From Eimeria necatrix (lineage: Eukaryota; Apicomplexa; Conoidasida; Eucoccidiorida; Eimeriidae), in NCBI RefSeq assembly GCF_000499385.1, contig NW_013654763.1, forward strand, positions 1 through 64,000: a DNA stretch of 64,000 nucleotides, in the 5' to 3' direction. The notes under the pieces are model-generated. The model ran no database searches, was not told the origin of the DNA, and worked only from the letters and a program-made list of their open reading frames with translations. A program made the translations under genes and the position numbers. Positions within the stretch are counted from its first letter, which is position 1, and the number at the start of each line of letters is the position of its first letter. Positions 30,901 through 44,300 of this stretch are shown one piece after another.

Positions 30901-33117
30901 TGGCGGAATATGCAAGAGATGAAAAACTTAAACGTCCAAGGCTTCAATCTATGGCTGAACACAACAATGCTTGGCATGCATCAAAGGACAAACCGAAGCC
31001 AACTGCTAGAAGGTCGTGATAGTGTGGATTCCACCGAAGGACCATAGCGTCTTTTCCCCTAGCTCGCGGAAAGCGGAGCTCCCAGATCGGAGTCACGAGC
31101 AAGGGTGAGTCGACCGGCTCTTCATCGGTGGATTGAAAAATTCGATAGGCCTCCTGCTGAGAGTTAAAGCTTACAACACGTTCCAAAACCTGCGCACGCA
31201 TGACACATTATGTCAAGATGTAATCGACTCTGCGGTCAAGCAATATCATAAAGCGCAATATTTTTGATGAACCCTTGCAGCGGGCCGACGAAAATTGCTT
31301 TGCAGCTAATAGTTAAGCTGCGACTCCGAAGGGCCACAATCACGAATAAAAGTCGCTGGACACCGAGGCACTTCACATTTACTCATCATGCCAGGCAACA
31401 AAATTCGAAAAGAGGTGCGAAATACAAGCTACGGGTCACCTTAAGAGACCACCTGAACTTGTCTGAGCTCATCAGAGTCCTGACAGAATCTTGCGGGAGC
31501 GGCTTTAGAGGCTGTCGTTCTCCTGGCTAACACGACGTGGCAGGTACACAATCAATGAGGAAAAAAATAATGGTAGGCGGTAAGTCATCATAAATACGGA
31601 ACTGAATACGGCTTCTTGTTAACTGTTCACAGGTAGGTAGGAATAGTGATTCTTTTGGAGCACCTTTGCCTCGCTATCCTTTCTGTTTTGTGCCTCAGCT
31701 TCTTTCATGTAAGCGTCGTAAATGATCCAGCGATTTGCTGAATACCTCACAAAATGTGTGTGACAGCAAGTCCCTCATCAACTCGTACCACATCTATTAC
31801 CACAGCTGAAGTGTGCGTAAGCCAACAGACGAATGTTGCAACGAAAAAGCACCGCTTGAGGTGGCCCTGGCAAAGCTTTAGCAGATGGCCCATACCAGTT
31901 CCACAGCATAGCCGTTTGGGCGGTGGCAGCGTTGAGCAGCTCTGCTCCCTGTTGACGCAAACCGACACTCTAATCTAACCGGTGTCTCCTCACCTCAGCA
32001 TGCACAAAAAACTAGGTGCAGAGGCCTGTGTGTGTAGATGTCAAGCAATCGTTATGCAGCTCTTACACTGTGGCGCAACTTTTGATTTGCGTGGCCCTAT
32101 CCACATTGTTGAACTGATTACGTATGACACGCCCTTCCTCGTCTTGTGTAGCTGGATGGAACCGCAGCAAGCATCATACAGCTTAGCAACGTGGTGTGAA
32201 CGAAAGCCGGGGCGGCGCAAACAAGTGCACGCAACCGAGAAGTGAAGTCTGCATAACGTGAATTCCAATGCAAATAATTAACAAGCTGGAACAGCGATTA
32301 TTCATACCTCCGTCGTCTTCAATTGCTACTTCAACAGCCTCTAACTCTCTTCGACGCTCTCTGGCTTGCTCTCGAAGTCGCAGAAGTTCCTCTTGCTCTG
32401 CAGCCTCTGGGCTGTCTTTGAGAAGCAGCGCACTACAACGCAAATAGAGGAAGCACACAGCTCTTTTGAGGAGATAATATTTTGGGAATACGTCTTTAAA
32501 AATTCACAGCAACGCAGCAGTTTCCAGAGACGAGAACATGCTTAGAAAGGGCAGCTGCAAGTACCTCTCAATAGATAAATGAAATACAGTTTGTTCAACT
32601 GTGCCTTCTTTCTTGAACTGGTTATCTTTAAAAGAAAAACGAGTAATATTCTGCGGCGCGCGAGGATTTTGGGGATACAAGATCTTCGGTGGCATGCGCT
32701 GGCGAAGCTCTTCAGGGGTCAACTGCACCTGATCCTTCTGCTTGAGCCGCTGATTAGCCTAAAGCGCACCCCGAAGTATGCAAAACCTCAGTAGTGCATT
32801 TCCATTAACGAGCATTCATCTGATAATTAAAGGGAGAGCTTGCACGCCAAAGGGTATCGTGTGGTGCAAAAAAAAATTACGCTAGGACTGCGCACCCTTA
32901 CGAGCAGCAAATGCGCTAATTTATTTGTGTATGACTGGATCAGGTACTGTGGGCATGTCTGCACGCTGAAGTAATGACTGCGCCTCACCTGTGCTTCATC
33001 TCCGTCTTGGGCTTCTTCCCCCCTTATGTAAAGGGCTAATGATGAGCGTCTGTGGCCCGTCCCACGCTTTGAAGGCGTCACAGCTTTTTCTGATGGGGTT
33101 TGCTTTGGCTTGTTCAT
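27912..33117 (-). CDS. DNAI1: Axonemal dynein intermediate chain 1 (DNAI1/IC78 type), 16 exons
   Basis: Exons, 5' to 3' on the minus strand: 32989-33117, 32565-32758, 32308-32432, 32067-32151, 31896-31948, 31664-31737, 31453-31479, 30994-31189, 30675-30769, 30320-30494, 30000-30166, 29670-29877, 29360-29496, 29122-29190, 28681-28834, 28539-28645 and, by a phase-0 link, 27912-28133. Apart from the 27-nt exon this series is strongly supported; all phases agree and the product is about 738 aa. Family landmarks in order: NPRAPQNITRFSFKD, NQFNNVDRATQ, ANRWIIYDAYMKE, VLRWNPHYHDLLAVGFG, YDGNVAVLD, KTGKHTDPVW, FFSVSADGCIMRWTL, FVVGTEEGAIFKC, SADWRVMVWDD and SDVAWAPYSST. The intron after 29670 uses a GC donor (AAAG/GCAAGC). 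If the last link is wrong, the frame stops at 28527. Counting the terminal exon separately gives 17 blocks. The protein partners DNAI2 at the base of the outer dynein arm. Confidence 0.92.
30563..30612. repeat. Perfect 24-bp inverted repeat with 2-nt loop
   Basis: The arms 30563-30586 and 30589-30612 are exact reverse complements separated by CT. The left arm begins AAAGAACGTGTCC. It lies in the DNAI1 intron between exons 30320-30494 and 30675-30769, so the pre-mRNA would fold into a very stable hairpin. Confidence 0.97.
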
Positions 33118-34250
33118 TGTGGTAGCCCACTATGCTTCCACAGGCGAAGGCACACTGCAAGGCCGAGCAGCCAGGCAGAACTTTGGCGCCAAGACACTCC
33201 AAAAAGTTCAAGAAAAAATTAAAAATAATGTAAAAAGCCACGGCAGAAGCCGCATGTAGCCTTCGTCATGGAGACAGAGGCTCAGCAAGTGTCGACGAGA
33301 GCAGCAGCGTAGCGCAGAATCACGAGGCCAAACATTTTTACAAGACTAATAGGGGACCTTGAAAAACAAAATTATTGTTTTTCAGCCCTAGGAAGGGCAG
33401 AGGGGTGAGATTTCTGGACCTTACTGCATACGGACCATTCAACGTTAACTTCAGTGCCACAGAAGCAGTGAGGGTCACCTGTTAGAGCTTGTTGCCTACG
33501 GAAGCCAAACTCGAGGTCGAATCGAACTTGAGTCAAGATTTACAATGGCACCAAGCTCATGTAAAGGAAATTCACATAAATCTTGCTCTTTTTGAGCCTG
33601 TTGATCGAATGTGACCATGCACCATCAGTGGCTGGGAGCCCCGAGACAAGAACGGACACTAGCTGCCACTTAGTGGTTCCAGCGAGCAAGCTGATAAGCC
33701 ACTCACAACAAAATATCACCCAAAAATTTTGCAAAAACTATTTGAGACGCAGCTTTGAGCCAGAAATGGGGAAACAGTGCAAGATCCCACTTCTGCAAGA
33801 TGCAAGCACACTCCAACAACTGTACACGCACGCGGCCAATGTCGCTAATATGGGGGCAAGTAATACAAATATTCCCCCATATGTCTGCACGAAGTAAGCC
33901 GGAAAGTTCCAGCGGTTTCCACTTCAGTCAGCAAGTGAATGTCAAGGTTTCAAGAGCACTGCCGCTCTAACAGCTCATTCAGGCCAGGCTACACCGCAAT
34001 ATTAACGACGTACTTCACCATACAAGCATTTACGCCTATATTTTGGATACAATGTGGGACGAGTCATCTGATTTGGGACCAATCTAAGCAATGCACTATC
34101 CATGTTCAACCACAGGATTTGTTATTTTATCTAGCTATGCCTACGCATTTTTTTCCGATTTATTTAGGATTTGGTATGTAAGGTTCAGCGTTCAGAGTCA
34201 AGTGTTTAGGATTTCGGGTTTACCGCTTAGGGTTTAGTGTTTAGAGTTTT
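33118..34250. other. Upstream of DNAI1; no supported gene
   Basis: Short unsupported frames only. A few decayed heptamer-like words appear at 34185-34245 (TTTAGGATTTCGG, TTAGGGTTTAG). Confidence 0.5.
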
Positions 34251-37200
34251 GTTATTCTCTCCAGCCTTGCCTCCGCATGCTTTTGTCTAATTCATCATAA
34301 ATGGCATTTTCGTACTCTTGTGGGGGAACCCATGGCCAGTGCAGGGATGTCCATCTGAGGCACAGCATGCCCTGTAGAGTCATACCCGATTTGGTGTATC
34401 CATAAGGCATAGAATTTACCCTGTCGACCGTCCACAATGTCTGTAAGAACTATATCTGTGCAACAACTCTGTATGTGTTGCATGAGCTCATGCTACTTAT
34501 CAGGTGCTGTCTTCTTATGCGACACAAACACAAGCTTCCTGATATGCAGTTGAATAATGCATGTAATTGAAGGGTGGCACTCTTATTGGGTTTCTACGTT
34601 ATCAAAACATTTGAGTCAGTATAGACGCATTCACCAGGGCTATACGCCATACAAACAGTGTTTACGTCCTGGACATCCGAGCTCTCCTCACCAAATTAGT
34701 GTACACATCTGCATGACGCTCCCCAATCTTTTGGAGGCATGAATTTGGATTTTGTCGCATTGCCTGTCTGTCCAATTCCCCCATGTAATCATTTGGGATG
34801 AGTACACCAGTACCTGAAAGAGAGCAGCAACAAGTTAACTACTTTCTGCAAAATGCCCTCATGAATGCAGTACTATCATTTCACTTCTTTTGCGTTCCAA
34901 AGCCGTGTATGAAACTTTTCATATCAGGATTTCTCCTTAAGACGCTGGCTACAGCTTCAGCATCTAGTCGTGCGGGGAGTACGACTTTTACTACAGCCCT
35001 CGTCCACATCGGGGTACCAGCAGTGAGCATTGGCACGGCCACGCTAGGAACCATTTTGTATTGGCGTTTGCTTTTCAACCATCGACAAGCTGAGTTTACG
35101 TGGAGCTTAGACTTTGGTCTCGTTCTGGCCTGCAGTAGACCTTTGCTTCTTGCCCGTTGGTCTGTGAGCAGAAAGCGGTTTTCACAGCTATTTTTGCTAC
35201 GTAGCTTTGCTCGCAGGTGGGTTTCGTTTGCTGCTCATTCAACGTGCCCCCTGTGCAAATTTTTAGCCTTCGATTCCAGAGTTTGAGAGGATGCGCCTCC
35301 TCGTGACCTCATATGAGAAGACTACAGGGGAAACTGATCTGCTGTTCCTGTAGCTGTTGACGAGGAAAAGCACCAAGCAAGCTTTTGAAGTTAGTACCAA
35401 CCACAAATTCAAACTGTGGTCCATGCACCGAACAGTCTGCACCCACTGCACTGTTTTGCATGCAGCTTTTCTATTGCGAGGGAATGTAGAATTGCTCGCT
35501 CAACAGAGGATTGCCGCACCCAGGCGTGCCAGAAACATACGAAACAGCAGCTCCTGAGAAATTTTCTGTGTCGGGAATGAAGTGCCCATATATTAATCCC
35601 CACAGCATCGGTAATGCACTGTGAAACTAACCTTCTAAATGTCCTTTTAGACCTCTATCAGGGCTTTCTCATAAGATCTGCTGCGAAGTTCAAAATGAAG
35701 TCATAAAGTCCATTCGTACACTGGCCTCACCCAGCAAGTGCTTGAAAGCCTTAAATGTACTTTTAAACCTTGGGCCTTCCTCTTTCTGCAGCTTCGATCG
35801 TTCGCTTACGGTAAAAGTACCGTTTTTCCTTTGTACACTTACGTTAGACGATTATTTCATGTTTCATTTGTGAAGAAGTAAGACCCTAACCCGGAACCTA
35901 ATATAATTGCGCTAGAGTTGTTAAAGACTAAAATAAACTTGTTTACCACTTCCATGAATTTCAAGGTTTTGCAGCTGTATTGTGGCGTTGTTTCCCCAAC
36001 GCCAAAGCTACTTTCTGAATTGCTGCTATCACCTCAGTTAAATGATTGTTGGTTTTGCCCCTCGCTGTAGCTCCCTCTTTCTTTTATTCACAGACACAAA
36101 TTCATAAATAACCTCTTTCTGCCACTTATTTCTGCAGCTGAAGACATTATTCTATGCAGAGCAACCACTGTGTCTCGCTTCGTTTGGCTCTCAAAGGCAG
36201 CCGCCGAAACATGAAATTTCGTTGTCAGTCATATCAACCTACAAGGTAGTTTTAGAATAGTATAAATGCGTTGAAGTAGAAGTCGCCTTAGTCCGGCAGG
36301 TTCAGCGTGGTCTATAGCCGCCTTCGCTATAGCCATAATTGCATGAATGCATCGGCTAGCAGGGCCCCAGTATTGATGCCTAGAAAAACACCCTGCTCTT
36401 GGCTCCTTTTCTTTTGTTACGATGAACTGGCCCAAGTACACGAGGTACAGGTTTGATGCATTTTGTATGTAACCACTTGCTACCCGAAGGGATTATTCGT
36501 GATCGGGAGGAAATGCTACTAAAGTGTGACGGTCCCAATGTGAATGCCGGTACCCATCACCACAACAATTTCCAACCTAATTATAACTTTTTGACCCATC
36601 TCCCAACACGAAAAAAGTAGGGCGCACTAAGAGTGGCAAGCTGAAGCCTAGCAACTCTCATGAACAGGGGTACGGGCAAGAGGACAGCAAACTTCAGTAT
36701 GCAAATAATGGGAGCTTTACTGAAGTTAAGCTTATAACCAGGCCCTTCTTACTCCACAATGTCTTCTGCCAAACGGCATAGGATTGATGGATGTAAACCT
36801 GCAAGCGGGACCCCAGCGCAACACAGCTAACCTCAAGAGGGCAGTTGATATCCTGTACCAGTTGGGGCCCGAATAAATTTTCCAAGGAATCACTGTTGGT
36901 GATTTCTGATGTCTTTGTGTCTGTCACCCCTCTGGTCACCCTACAGAAAGCGCTTCTGCCTCCAAACTTGAGCAGCCTGGTTACTTTGATGCCCGGAAAA
37001 CCACAGAATTTCCAGTCTGGTTGCATGCCCGCTCAGTGCACTAGGGCACGACAACACAAAATCGGGATCAAAAAAATGACTGTGTACTGCTTTCAGATCC
37101 TTGGAGATTGCCTTCTCCTGTCTACATTGGCTCCAAGTACTCAAGCTGCTGATTTCCTGCCATTCAGTGCGGTGACTCCTAGGAGAAAGTTGGGAGGGAA

Positions 37201-38160
37201 AGCTACTTGCACTCGCGTATACTTTTCCTCGGAATCATTCATAAACTATAGTTATGGGATCCTGTGCACTTCGTAGCATGCACCTCTTTTGCCATTGATA
37301 TTGGGCTAGCCTGCATTTGTGCAAGCAGAGTTTAGGATTTAACCTTCGACCTGTAGTGGGTTTAGGGCCATATCAGAATGCCAGAGCCTTTGCCAAAACG
37401 TATTCTGTGCAACTCTGGAAGAACCCTTAGAATACTTCGCTATTTGCTAACAGGAACGTAACATGAGCTTCGTCAGTAAGCTGGGCTTGTACTGCACTCG
37501 CCGTTCCTGTCTCGGCACACCCCGAACTCACGTCTGTTCTCAAGCGTGAGCACCCCGTAGCAGCCGTTAACAACATCAACGAGGCAGCCTTAAGTTAAGA
37601 AAAAAGCGTTTCCTGCATAGTGGAATTATCTTAGCTGAAGCCTGTTGTCTTTTAGTTCTGAACCGTGCGGGCAGCCCCGTTGAAGGCCGGGTTGTCTTGG
37701 TATCCGAGTTGAACTACTACAGAATTCTTAGAGCTGTTGGGGCTCCCAGGTATTAAAATCTGAAGTTTAAATGGATAGTGGTCAGAAGGGCTTTTGAATG
37801 TGAGGGTTACGGGGGAAGATCGCTTCAGTGAGCCACCAAGAAAGAGGTTCGTGCTTAACAGTGTTAGAAGCAGTTCACCAGCGAGCAAAAGTCTCCAGTT
37901 CCAGTTAATTCCCAGAAAACAGCAGAACAATATTTCGGAATCATTTCCCAATGGCTGTCATGGCTCGCCATCAACACTCTCACGCGCTGTGAAAGTATTA
38001 AGGGTCACCTGAGGGGCTCTTGCTACGGAAACGGGCTGGCAAAGAGCAGCCCAAACGCGGGCCTTCAAAAGAATTCTTAATTTATTGTCTCGCGGAGCAA
38101 ATACTTTGATACTAACGATGACCTCGTCAAGATGTAACGGTAGCGCCTGGTGGCAAGCAT
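34250..38160 (-). other. Likely multi-exon minus-strand gene or genes, unrecognised
   Basis: Several minus-strand blocks have protein-like composition. At about 38009-38150, DEVIVSIKVFAPRDNKLRI ends at a good donor (CCTCAG/GTGACC at 38009). At about 37660-37840 there is SPVTLTFKSPSDHYPFKL, then LQILIPG. At about 36750-36930 there is LENLFGPQLVQDINCPLEV, then QVYIHQSYAVW. At about 36230-36440 there is a helical block. At about 34885-35070 there is MVPSVAVPMLTAGTPMW. At about 34255-34480 there are FYALWIHQIGYDSTG and EYENAIYDELDKSMRRQ. I could not chain them with consistent phases and recognise no family, so the number of genes is unknown. If the 38.1-kb block is a 5' exon, the gene is head-to-head with the Ca2+ channel at 38304, with little space for separate promoters. 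Confidence 0.35.
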
Positions 38161-38303
38161 CCCGCTGACCACTGGGCGAGACCAGAGCAAGCTCAGTGCA
38201 AAATGAACAGAGGATAACGGGCCAAGAGCATTTTCGCACAACGAAAAATTTTGATATCCTACAAGAAGGCTGTGTTACTCTCCCGTAACGGGCAAGCTGC
38301 ACT

Positions 38304-41300
38304 ATGGAGTCCAGCAGCAGGCGATCTCTCCAAGCTGGGGAGAGAAATCCTGCAGCCAATATGGATATTACACATGAGGCCAGTAGCGTAACTCAGGGAA
38401 CGGAGCGTACCGAAGCGCGTCTTAGCAGCTGCCGCAGCCGCGCACTCAGCTCTCTGCTCTCCACCAGTACAACAGTGGCCCTAGCTAATCTCGAGTTGGC
38501 GACGGCGAGAGGCTCATTTGCTCTGTTCTGTTACAAAGTGCGGAATGCGCGCCTCTCAAGGGCTTTGCTTGCTTTTACTGTCTTATTTGACTGCCTTGGG
38601 AATGCTTTAGATGCAACGAACGCTGCATCTCCGGCCCTTGTCTTGACAAGTCATATCCTGTTGTTTCTTGGTCTTATTTGCACCGTGGTCACAGGCGCAT
38701 GCTCGCGGGGCCTGTGGTCAAGCAGGCGGGCTTATTGCCGAACATGGTCAGGATGGCTTGATTCATTTGTTTTGATAGACGTTACGGCAGATCTAATATA
38801 CCGTATAGGAGTGTTCTCGGGCTGGTGGATATACACACCAGCTTCACTCGTAGTACTATCTGTTCTGAGAAATTTGCGTGCTTGGTCTCTCTTGAGGATT
38901 TGTCGAACGTTTCGCTCGGCGATCAGGCAGTTGGGCAGCAGCGCAAACGATCTAGCAGCAGTATGCATCTTCGTACTGACGTTCTCACTATTAGTACTCA
39001 TTGTGCTACTCCACTTCTATGGCTTCACCTGCTGGTATCGTTGCTACCCAGAGCTACCCTTACCACCGGAAGTACAAGCAAGCGATTCATGCTCTGCTGA
39101 CAGTTTCTACTGGGATCTCGATGAGTCGCAATTTAAATTTTGCTCTACGCGTAAGTCTCCTTGCAAGGAAGGCACAGAGTGCCGTAATATCTTCCTTCAC
39201 TCTGTCACTTCTTCTTGCAGCCCCGAAGAGCGCAGGCGCCTTCAAGAGAGGGCTTGGAATGAGATGCAGGCAAATGAAGAAGTGGGCTTTGGAGTTATTG
39301 GTGTTCAAACTCTAGGCGCCGCGGCAGTTACCTTGCTTCAGGGATTCACTTTAGAAGGGTGGGCTTTCACAATGCAAACTCAAGCTAACGGGGATTCGCG
39401 GAGCGATGGCCTGGTAATTTACACTGCTTTTCCAGTAATGGTGATCATTGGCGGCATGCTTCTAATGAACTTGGCCATAGCGGTGCTTTGGGAAGCTTTT
39501 GACAGACATCATTCTGAGGCACCCACGCGCCCCGCTATTCTCAAAGAGTCTGAATGGAGAGTCTACCAGCTGTTAGGAACAGACTGGATTAAGTATCTGA
39601 TGGTAGAGCTCGACCAGAAAAAGAACTTCATTAGTGAACATATACCCCCATCATCGTTGGAGATCGATGATACAGCGGCACAAACTGACGTCGGCTTCTT
39701 GGCGAAAGTAAAGCGAATATGTAGTGACTACTGGAGGATTCTATGCCGCCGGGTCATCAGGGAGCTTGAAATAAGGTTTCCAGAGCTACAAAATCGCCTT
39801 CGCTTTCTTTTCGTGGAACTTAGGCGCTATAGCTTCCGTTTGGCTACCAACAAGTTATTTTCTGTAGCAATGCTAGTTCTAGTTGTCCTTGACATAATTT
39901 GCATGTTCGCTCACACTGACAATGCTACCAGTGTGGTGCTTAGCGTATTGGACCTCCTTTCAAGCTCAGCATATGTGCTTGAAGCAATAGTGTTGTTACT
40001 AGCTTTCGGAAGACGATGCATGGAGGACGGATTCCTTTGTTTGGACATCTTAGTTGCGATTCTTGCCGTGATAGATGGATTCTTTGCAGTACTATTGTGC
40101 TCGGAGATTGTAGGGTGCAGGTCTTCGATTGTGAAAGTCGAAGGAGTGTTGGGGACGGTGGCCGTTGTCTTGTCATTGGTGCGACCTTTGCGAATCTTTA
40201 AGTTCCTCAAGTTTTTCTCTTCATTGAGGCTAACTGCTGAGTTACTGCTTACGTTGCACAACACTTTATTGCCCTACATCCTCCTGATTATCTATTGTTG
40301 CGCTGTGGTGGCACAACTCGGCTTGTTTCTCTTTTTCGATCCGAAGTACGTGTCTACGCATGCAGGGAGTGTTTCTCTTAACTTAACGAAGTACTTCAAT
40401 TTTGAGAGTGCCGGCAACTCGCTTCTGCTTCTGTTGACTATTTTTACTGGGGAGGCTTGGGACGTTTTCGTCAAAGAAATAGATCAAGTGTACAGCGGAG
40501 AATTGGGGAGCCTTACTTTTGACTCCCACAAGTTGTCAGATAAAATTCTGTCTACGCCATCTCGAGTGACAGCCATCAACACTTTTCTTTTCTTTTCGGT
40601 TTTGTTTTTGAACTGTCTAATCTTCAATCTCTACGGAGCCATTATGATTGGCCAATTTACCCAGACACAGAAAGCTCTCAGCGTCAAGTACGCTGCTAGG
40701 TTCATCTCTACCTGTCGCATTGCAGGGATTGCGATGCCAGCGGATGACGCACTCCAAGGTGAAAATGCTCAAGCACTTTACACGCAAGCCAACATGGCAA
40801 CAGTTGCAGAACGAGACGAGTTAATAAAGGCTATTACCACCGGTGAGATGTTTTCCTTTAGCACCGCATGTCACGTTCCTCGTTTCTCAGGAACCCGCTG
40901 TAGCATTCCTTTATCCCTAAACTAGTAGCGTAGGCTAAGCTTCAGTTGAAATAGTTGAGGCTAGTTTAAGAACACTTAACTGCTTCCTCTTTCCACTCCG
41001 TTCCAGGGGCAGACCACGCAAAGTCTGCTAAGGCATTGGGTGAATTTGCGCATAAGACTTCCATTGTCTTGGATATTTGCAAGACTGTTGCGAGGAAAAG
41101 CAGTCGCATGGCCTCTAAAGCGAACTCTAACAGTCAGGTTTTGGGGGCGTACAAGGGCGGCAGTCGCAGCAATAGTTGCATTTCGGCCATGTCGAAGCCA
41201 CAGAAAAAAGAACTACTCAGTGAAACAGCATTTGACAAAGTCACGACTGAACGTGGACTGTCGAAACGACCTGAAGAAGCAGGAGGTATAAATACTGAAG

Positions 41301-44300
41301 GAAACACGCAAGAATCGAGTTCAACATCTGAAACTAACGGAAGCAAGGCTTCTACCGCATTCCGGAAGGGAGGAGAACCAAGTGGACTGCCGTTTCTGGA
41401 CGATTTCATGCAGATAGAAATAGCAAATAAGGCAGCAGTTAAGTTTGCTGCAGACGACCATACTGTATTTCTGGCAGTTCCACATGGAGGTTCGAAGGCA
41501 GCGTCATCCAGTACGTAAAGTTGAAACTTCTTCCTGTTCAAAGTTTATACTTCAGGGAGCCTAGTGTCAATGCTGCCATTGAGTTGTGAACACTGAGCAT
41601 GGCCCCTGTGTAGGTTGTGCCAACGCAAGTTGTCTACACAGTTTGAGATCTCTAGAACAAAGGTTGCGACGCTCTTTTGCTTTTTGCAGCGATGCATGAT
41701 TTGTACGAGGAGGAGCTGTCGATTGGCGAGCTTTGTACCATGTTCTGGGCTGCAATCAAGGAGGTAATGAAGCAAGGCCGCATTGCACTACGGGCAGGTG
41801 CAGCTGCTGTAATAGAACGGATTACTCCGGTGGATCCAGATAGCCCATTCTTGCACATAGCGTATGCGGGCCACATGGTGAGGGCAGACTGTGAAGTACT
41901 CTACCAACAACCGTCTGGCCAATCACGCCAGCTTGATAACAAGGCATCGAACGGCTCAGAATTTGGAACAATCTCCGAAATAAGGGCGAAACCAGGGTCA
42001 AGTGGAGGATTTACGTTTCAAAAACGTTTTGTAGAAGCTCATGCGAAACCGCAAAGCAGCCAGAAGCTTCCTTCTTGCCTTCGGACCGTGAATACAGTCT
42101 GGCGTGCCTTCATGGTACATATTCGCGACGTCTGTGGAATCAGTGGGATTGGCTGGATTCGGCTATTTTTGCACTTCTTGTCGCTTGGGGAGCTCATAGC
42201 AGATTGCTGCATGAAGAAAGACATAACAGTATGGCGAACATTCGTCTACGTCGAACTCGGGGTCCAAGTTGCACTCACGGTCGATATATTAATGAGAATT
42301 ATCATTGGAATCGTGGGAAAAAGCTCTCCGTTCTTTTATTCTCGCTTTAATTGCTACGAGTCAGTGCTTCAGTTGATGTCCTGGTGTTTTTTAACTGCTT
42401 CCCTTGTATTAAGCAGCAACGCCACAAACGATGTAATGGTTCAGTGTGTATGGTTTAGATTTGCTCAGTGTGCTCGCGTCCTTCGGTGTTTCTGGCTCCT
42501 CCGCCTCTTAAAGAACACAGGCATCCACAGATTGGCGCTAGCAATGCTTTCGGCTGGAAACAAAATTTTTAGCCTGGGCTTCATATTTATCTTGATTGTC
42601 ACGTTCTTTGCCCTAGGATTTCGGCTTTTGCTGCAACCTGTAGCGGGTGACCGTCCAGCCATTCCTTTGGCCACCGCTAACCTCACTTCCCTTGGCGAAA
42701 GTTTCTTGAGTGTGTTTATCCTAACTACTGCTGAGGACTGGCCCCGCATACTGATTTCATTTCTAGATCTTGGAGAGCGTCACCAATGTCTGATCATTAT
42801 TCTTTGCGCCCTTGTAGTTTCGTTGCTCAGCATCTTTGTCATGAATTTGTTTGTGGGCATCCTTGTGGATGTTCTAGATCAAGAACAGGAGACACTGGAA
42901 TACACCGGAGGTGTCAGAAGCGCAACAGTACTTCGTTGGAACGAAATGCAACGAGCTATTTTTAGCTCTGCCTCGATCGAAGGAATTTTAGGCCGGAACG
43001 GCGGTTCCGGAAGAAGTAAAGGACTCGGCAGTGGAAGCTTGATGGCTCGGATCATTACCAACAAAAAGGTCGACGTTGCAATAGCGGTAGTTTCCGCAGC
43101 ATCCTGTGTGACAATGTTAGCAGCAGGAGCATGGGCTGAGGCGGATATCAGGTGGCACTTTCCTGAGTTCCAGCTCTGGATTTTTTGGTTCAATGCTGCC
43201 ATTGTTATTGGGTACGTCCTGGAGCAGTGTATAAGGCTCGTGGTGCTAGGAAGGTCTTTGTTCGAAGAACCAATCTTCATTGTGGACCTGGCCAATTCAC
43301 TCATCTCTTTAATAGCTTTGATTTGGGGTCTTTCAACTTCCCTGGATACGGCCTTTCCTGCCGAGCCTCTTTGGCCCGTCGCTTTCAGGATGATTCGAGT
43401 TGCTTATGTTGCATGCAATTATCTTCCAGGAATGCGTGTTCTTTCTATCAGCTTGTTTAATATGTTCGCATCACTTCGTCGCGCCCTTTTCTTTTTCGGA
43501 TTTACCGTCCTCGTGTACACATTAATTGGGACATGTTTATTCCACGACGTTCCTTACGACCCAAAACTGCACCTTTCCTTTGAATCCTTTTTGGACACAA
43601 TCGTGCTTCTTCTCTCCTGCTCCACGGGAGAAAATTGGCATGATATTATGCTCCAAGGGCGTACCTACTACTATGAAACTGATATGGTACTGCTGGCGTG
43701 GGTCCTTATGGCTTACGTTATTAGTTTTGTTGCCCTGGTCTTCTTCCTGCTCATGAATGTATTCACAAGCGCTGTACTGAAGGGCTACGTCGACGCAAAG
43801 CGAAACCAGGAACTGTGGAAGGTTGCGCAGGAGCACCAAGATCTGCTGAATAAATGGCGCCTACGCGAAATGAAGCTCAGTTGGCTGCCGATTCATGTGG
43901 CGCTACAGGTGTTGAACGAAATACAGCCTCCAATAGGTTTCAAGAACCTTTATACCGACTTAGGATGCCGCCGGATGCACGCAATTCTTGCTCACTTAGC
44001 TGCTTATCCGCTTCCTGTGCACAACAACAGTGTGCACATCAGAGATATGGTGCTTAATACAGCGTGCCTTGCGTGCGAAGCTCATGCTCAGCGTAGAGAG
44101 ACCCCAGCAGCGTCTGACCCATCTCAGGGGCAGCAGAAGGTAGAGCTGAATCCGAGGCTTGTTTATTCGTGGATAAGTCATTTCAGTGACGCTTCTGCAA
44201 TCAAACCGGAGTTTGACATCCTACAGTACTTGGCGGCACTGAAGATTCAAGCTTTTTGGCGGACAAGCAGGCTACTGCAAAGTAGCACTGCGTCCAGCCA

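Noticed and set aside
34798..35286. 162-aa plus-strand frame as a gene
   Set aside because: The composition is hydrophobic but unlike a known protein, and the minus strand of the same place reads a more protein-like block; undecided, so not called.
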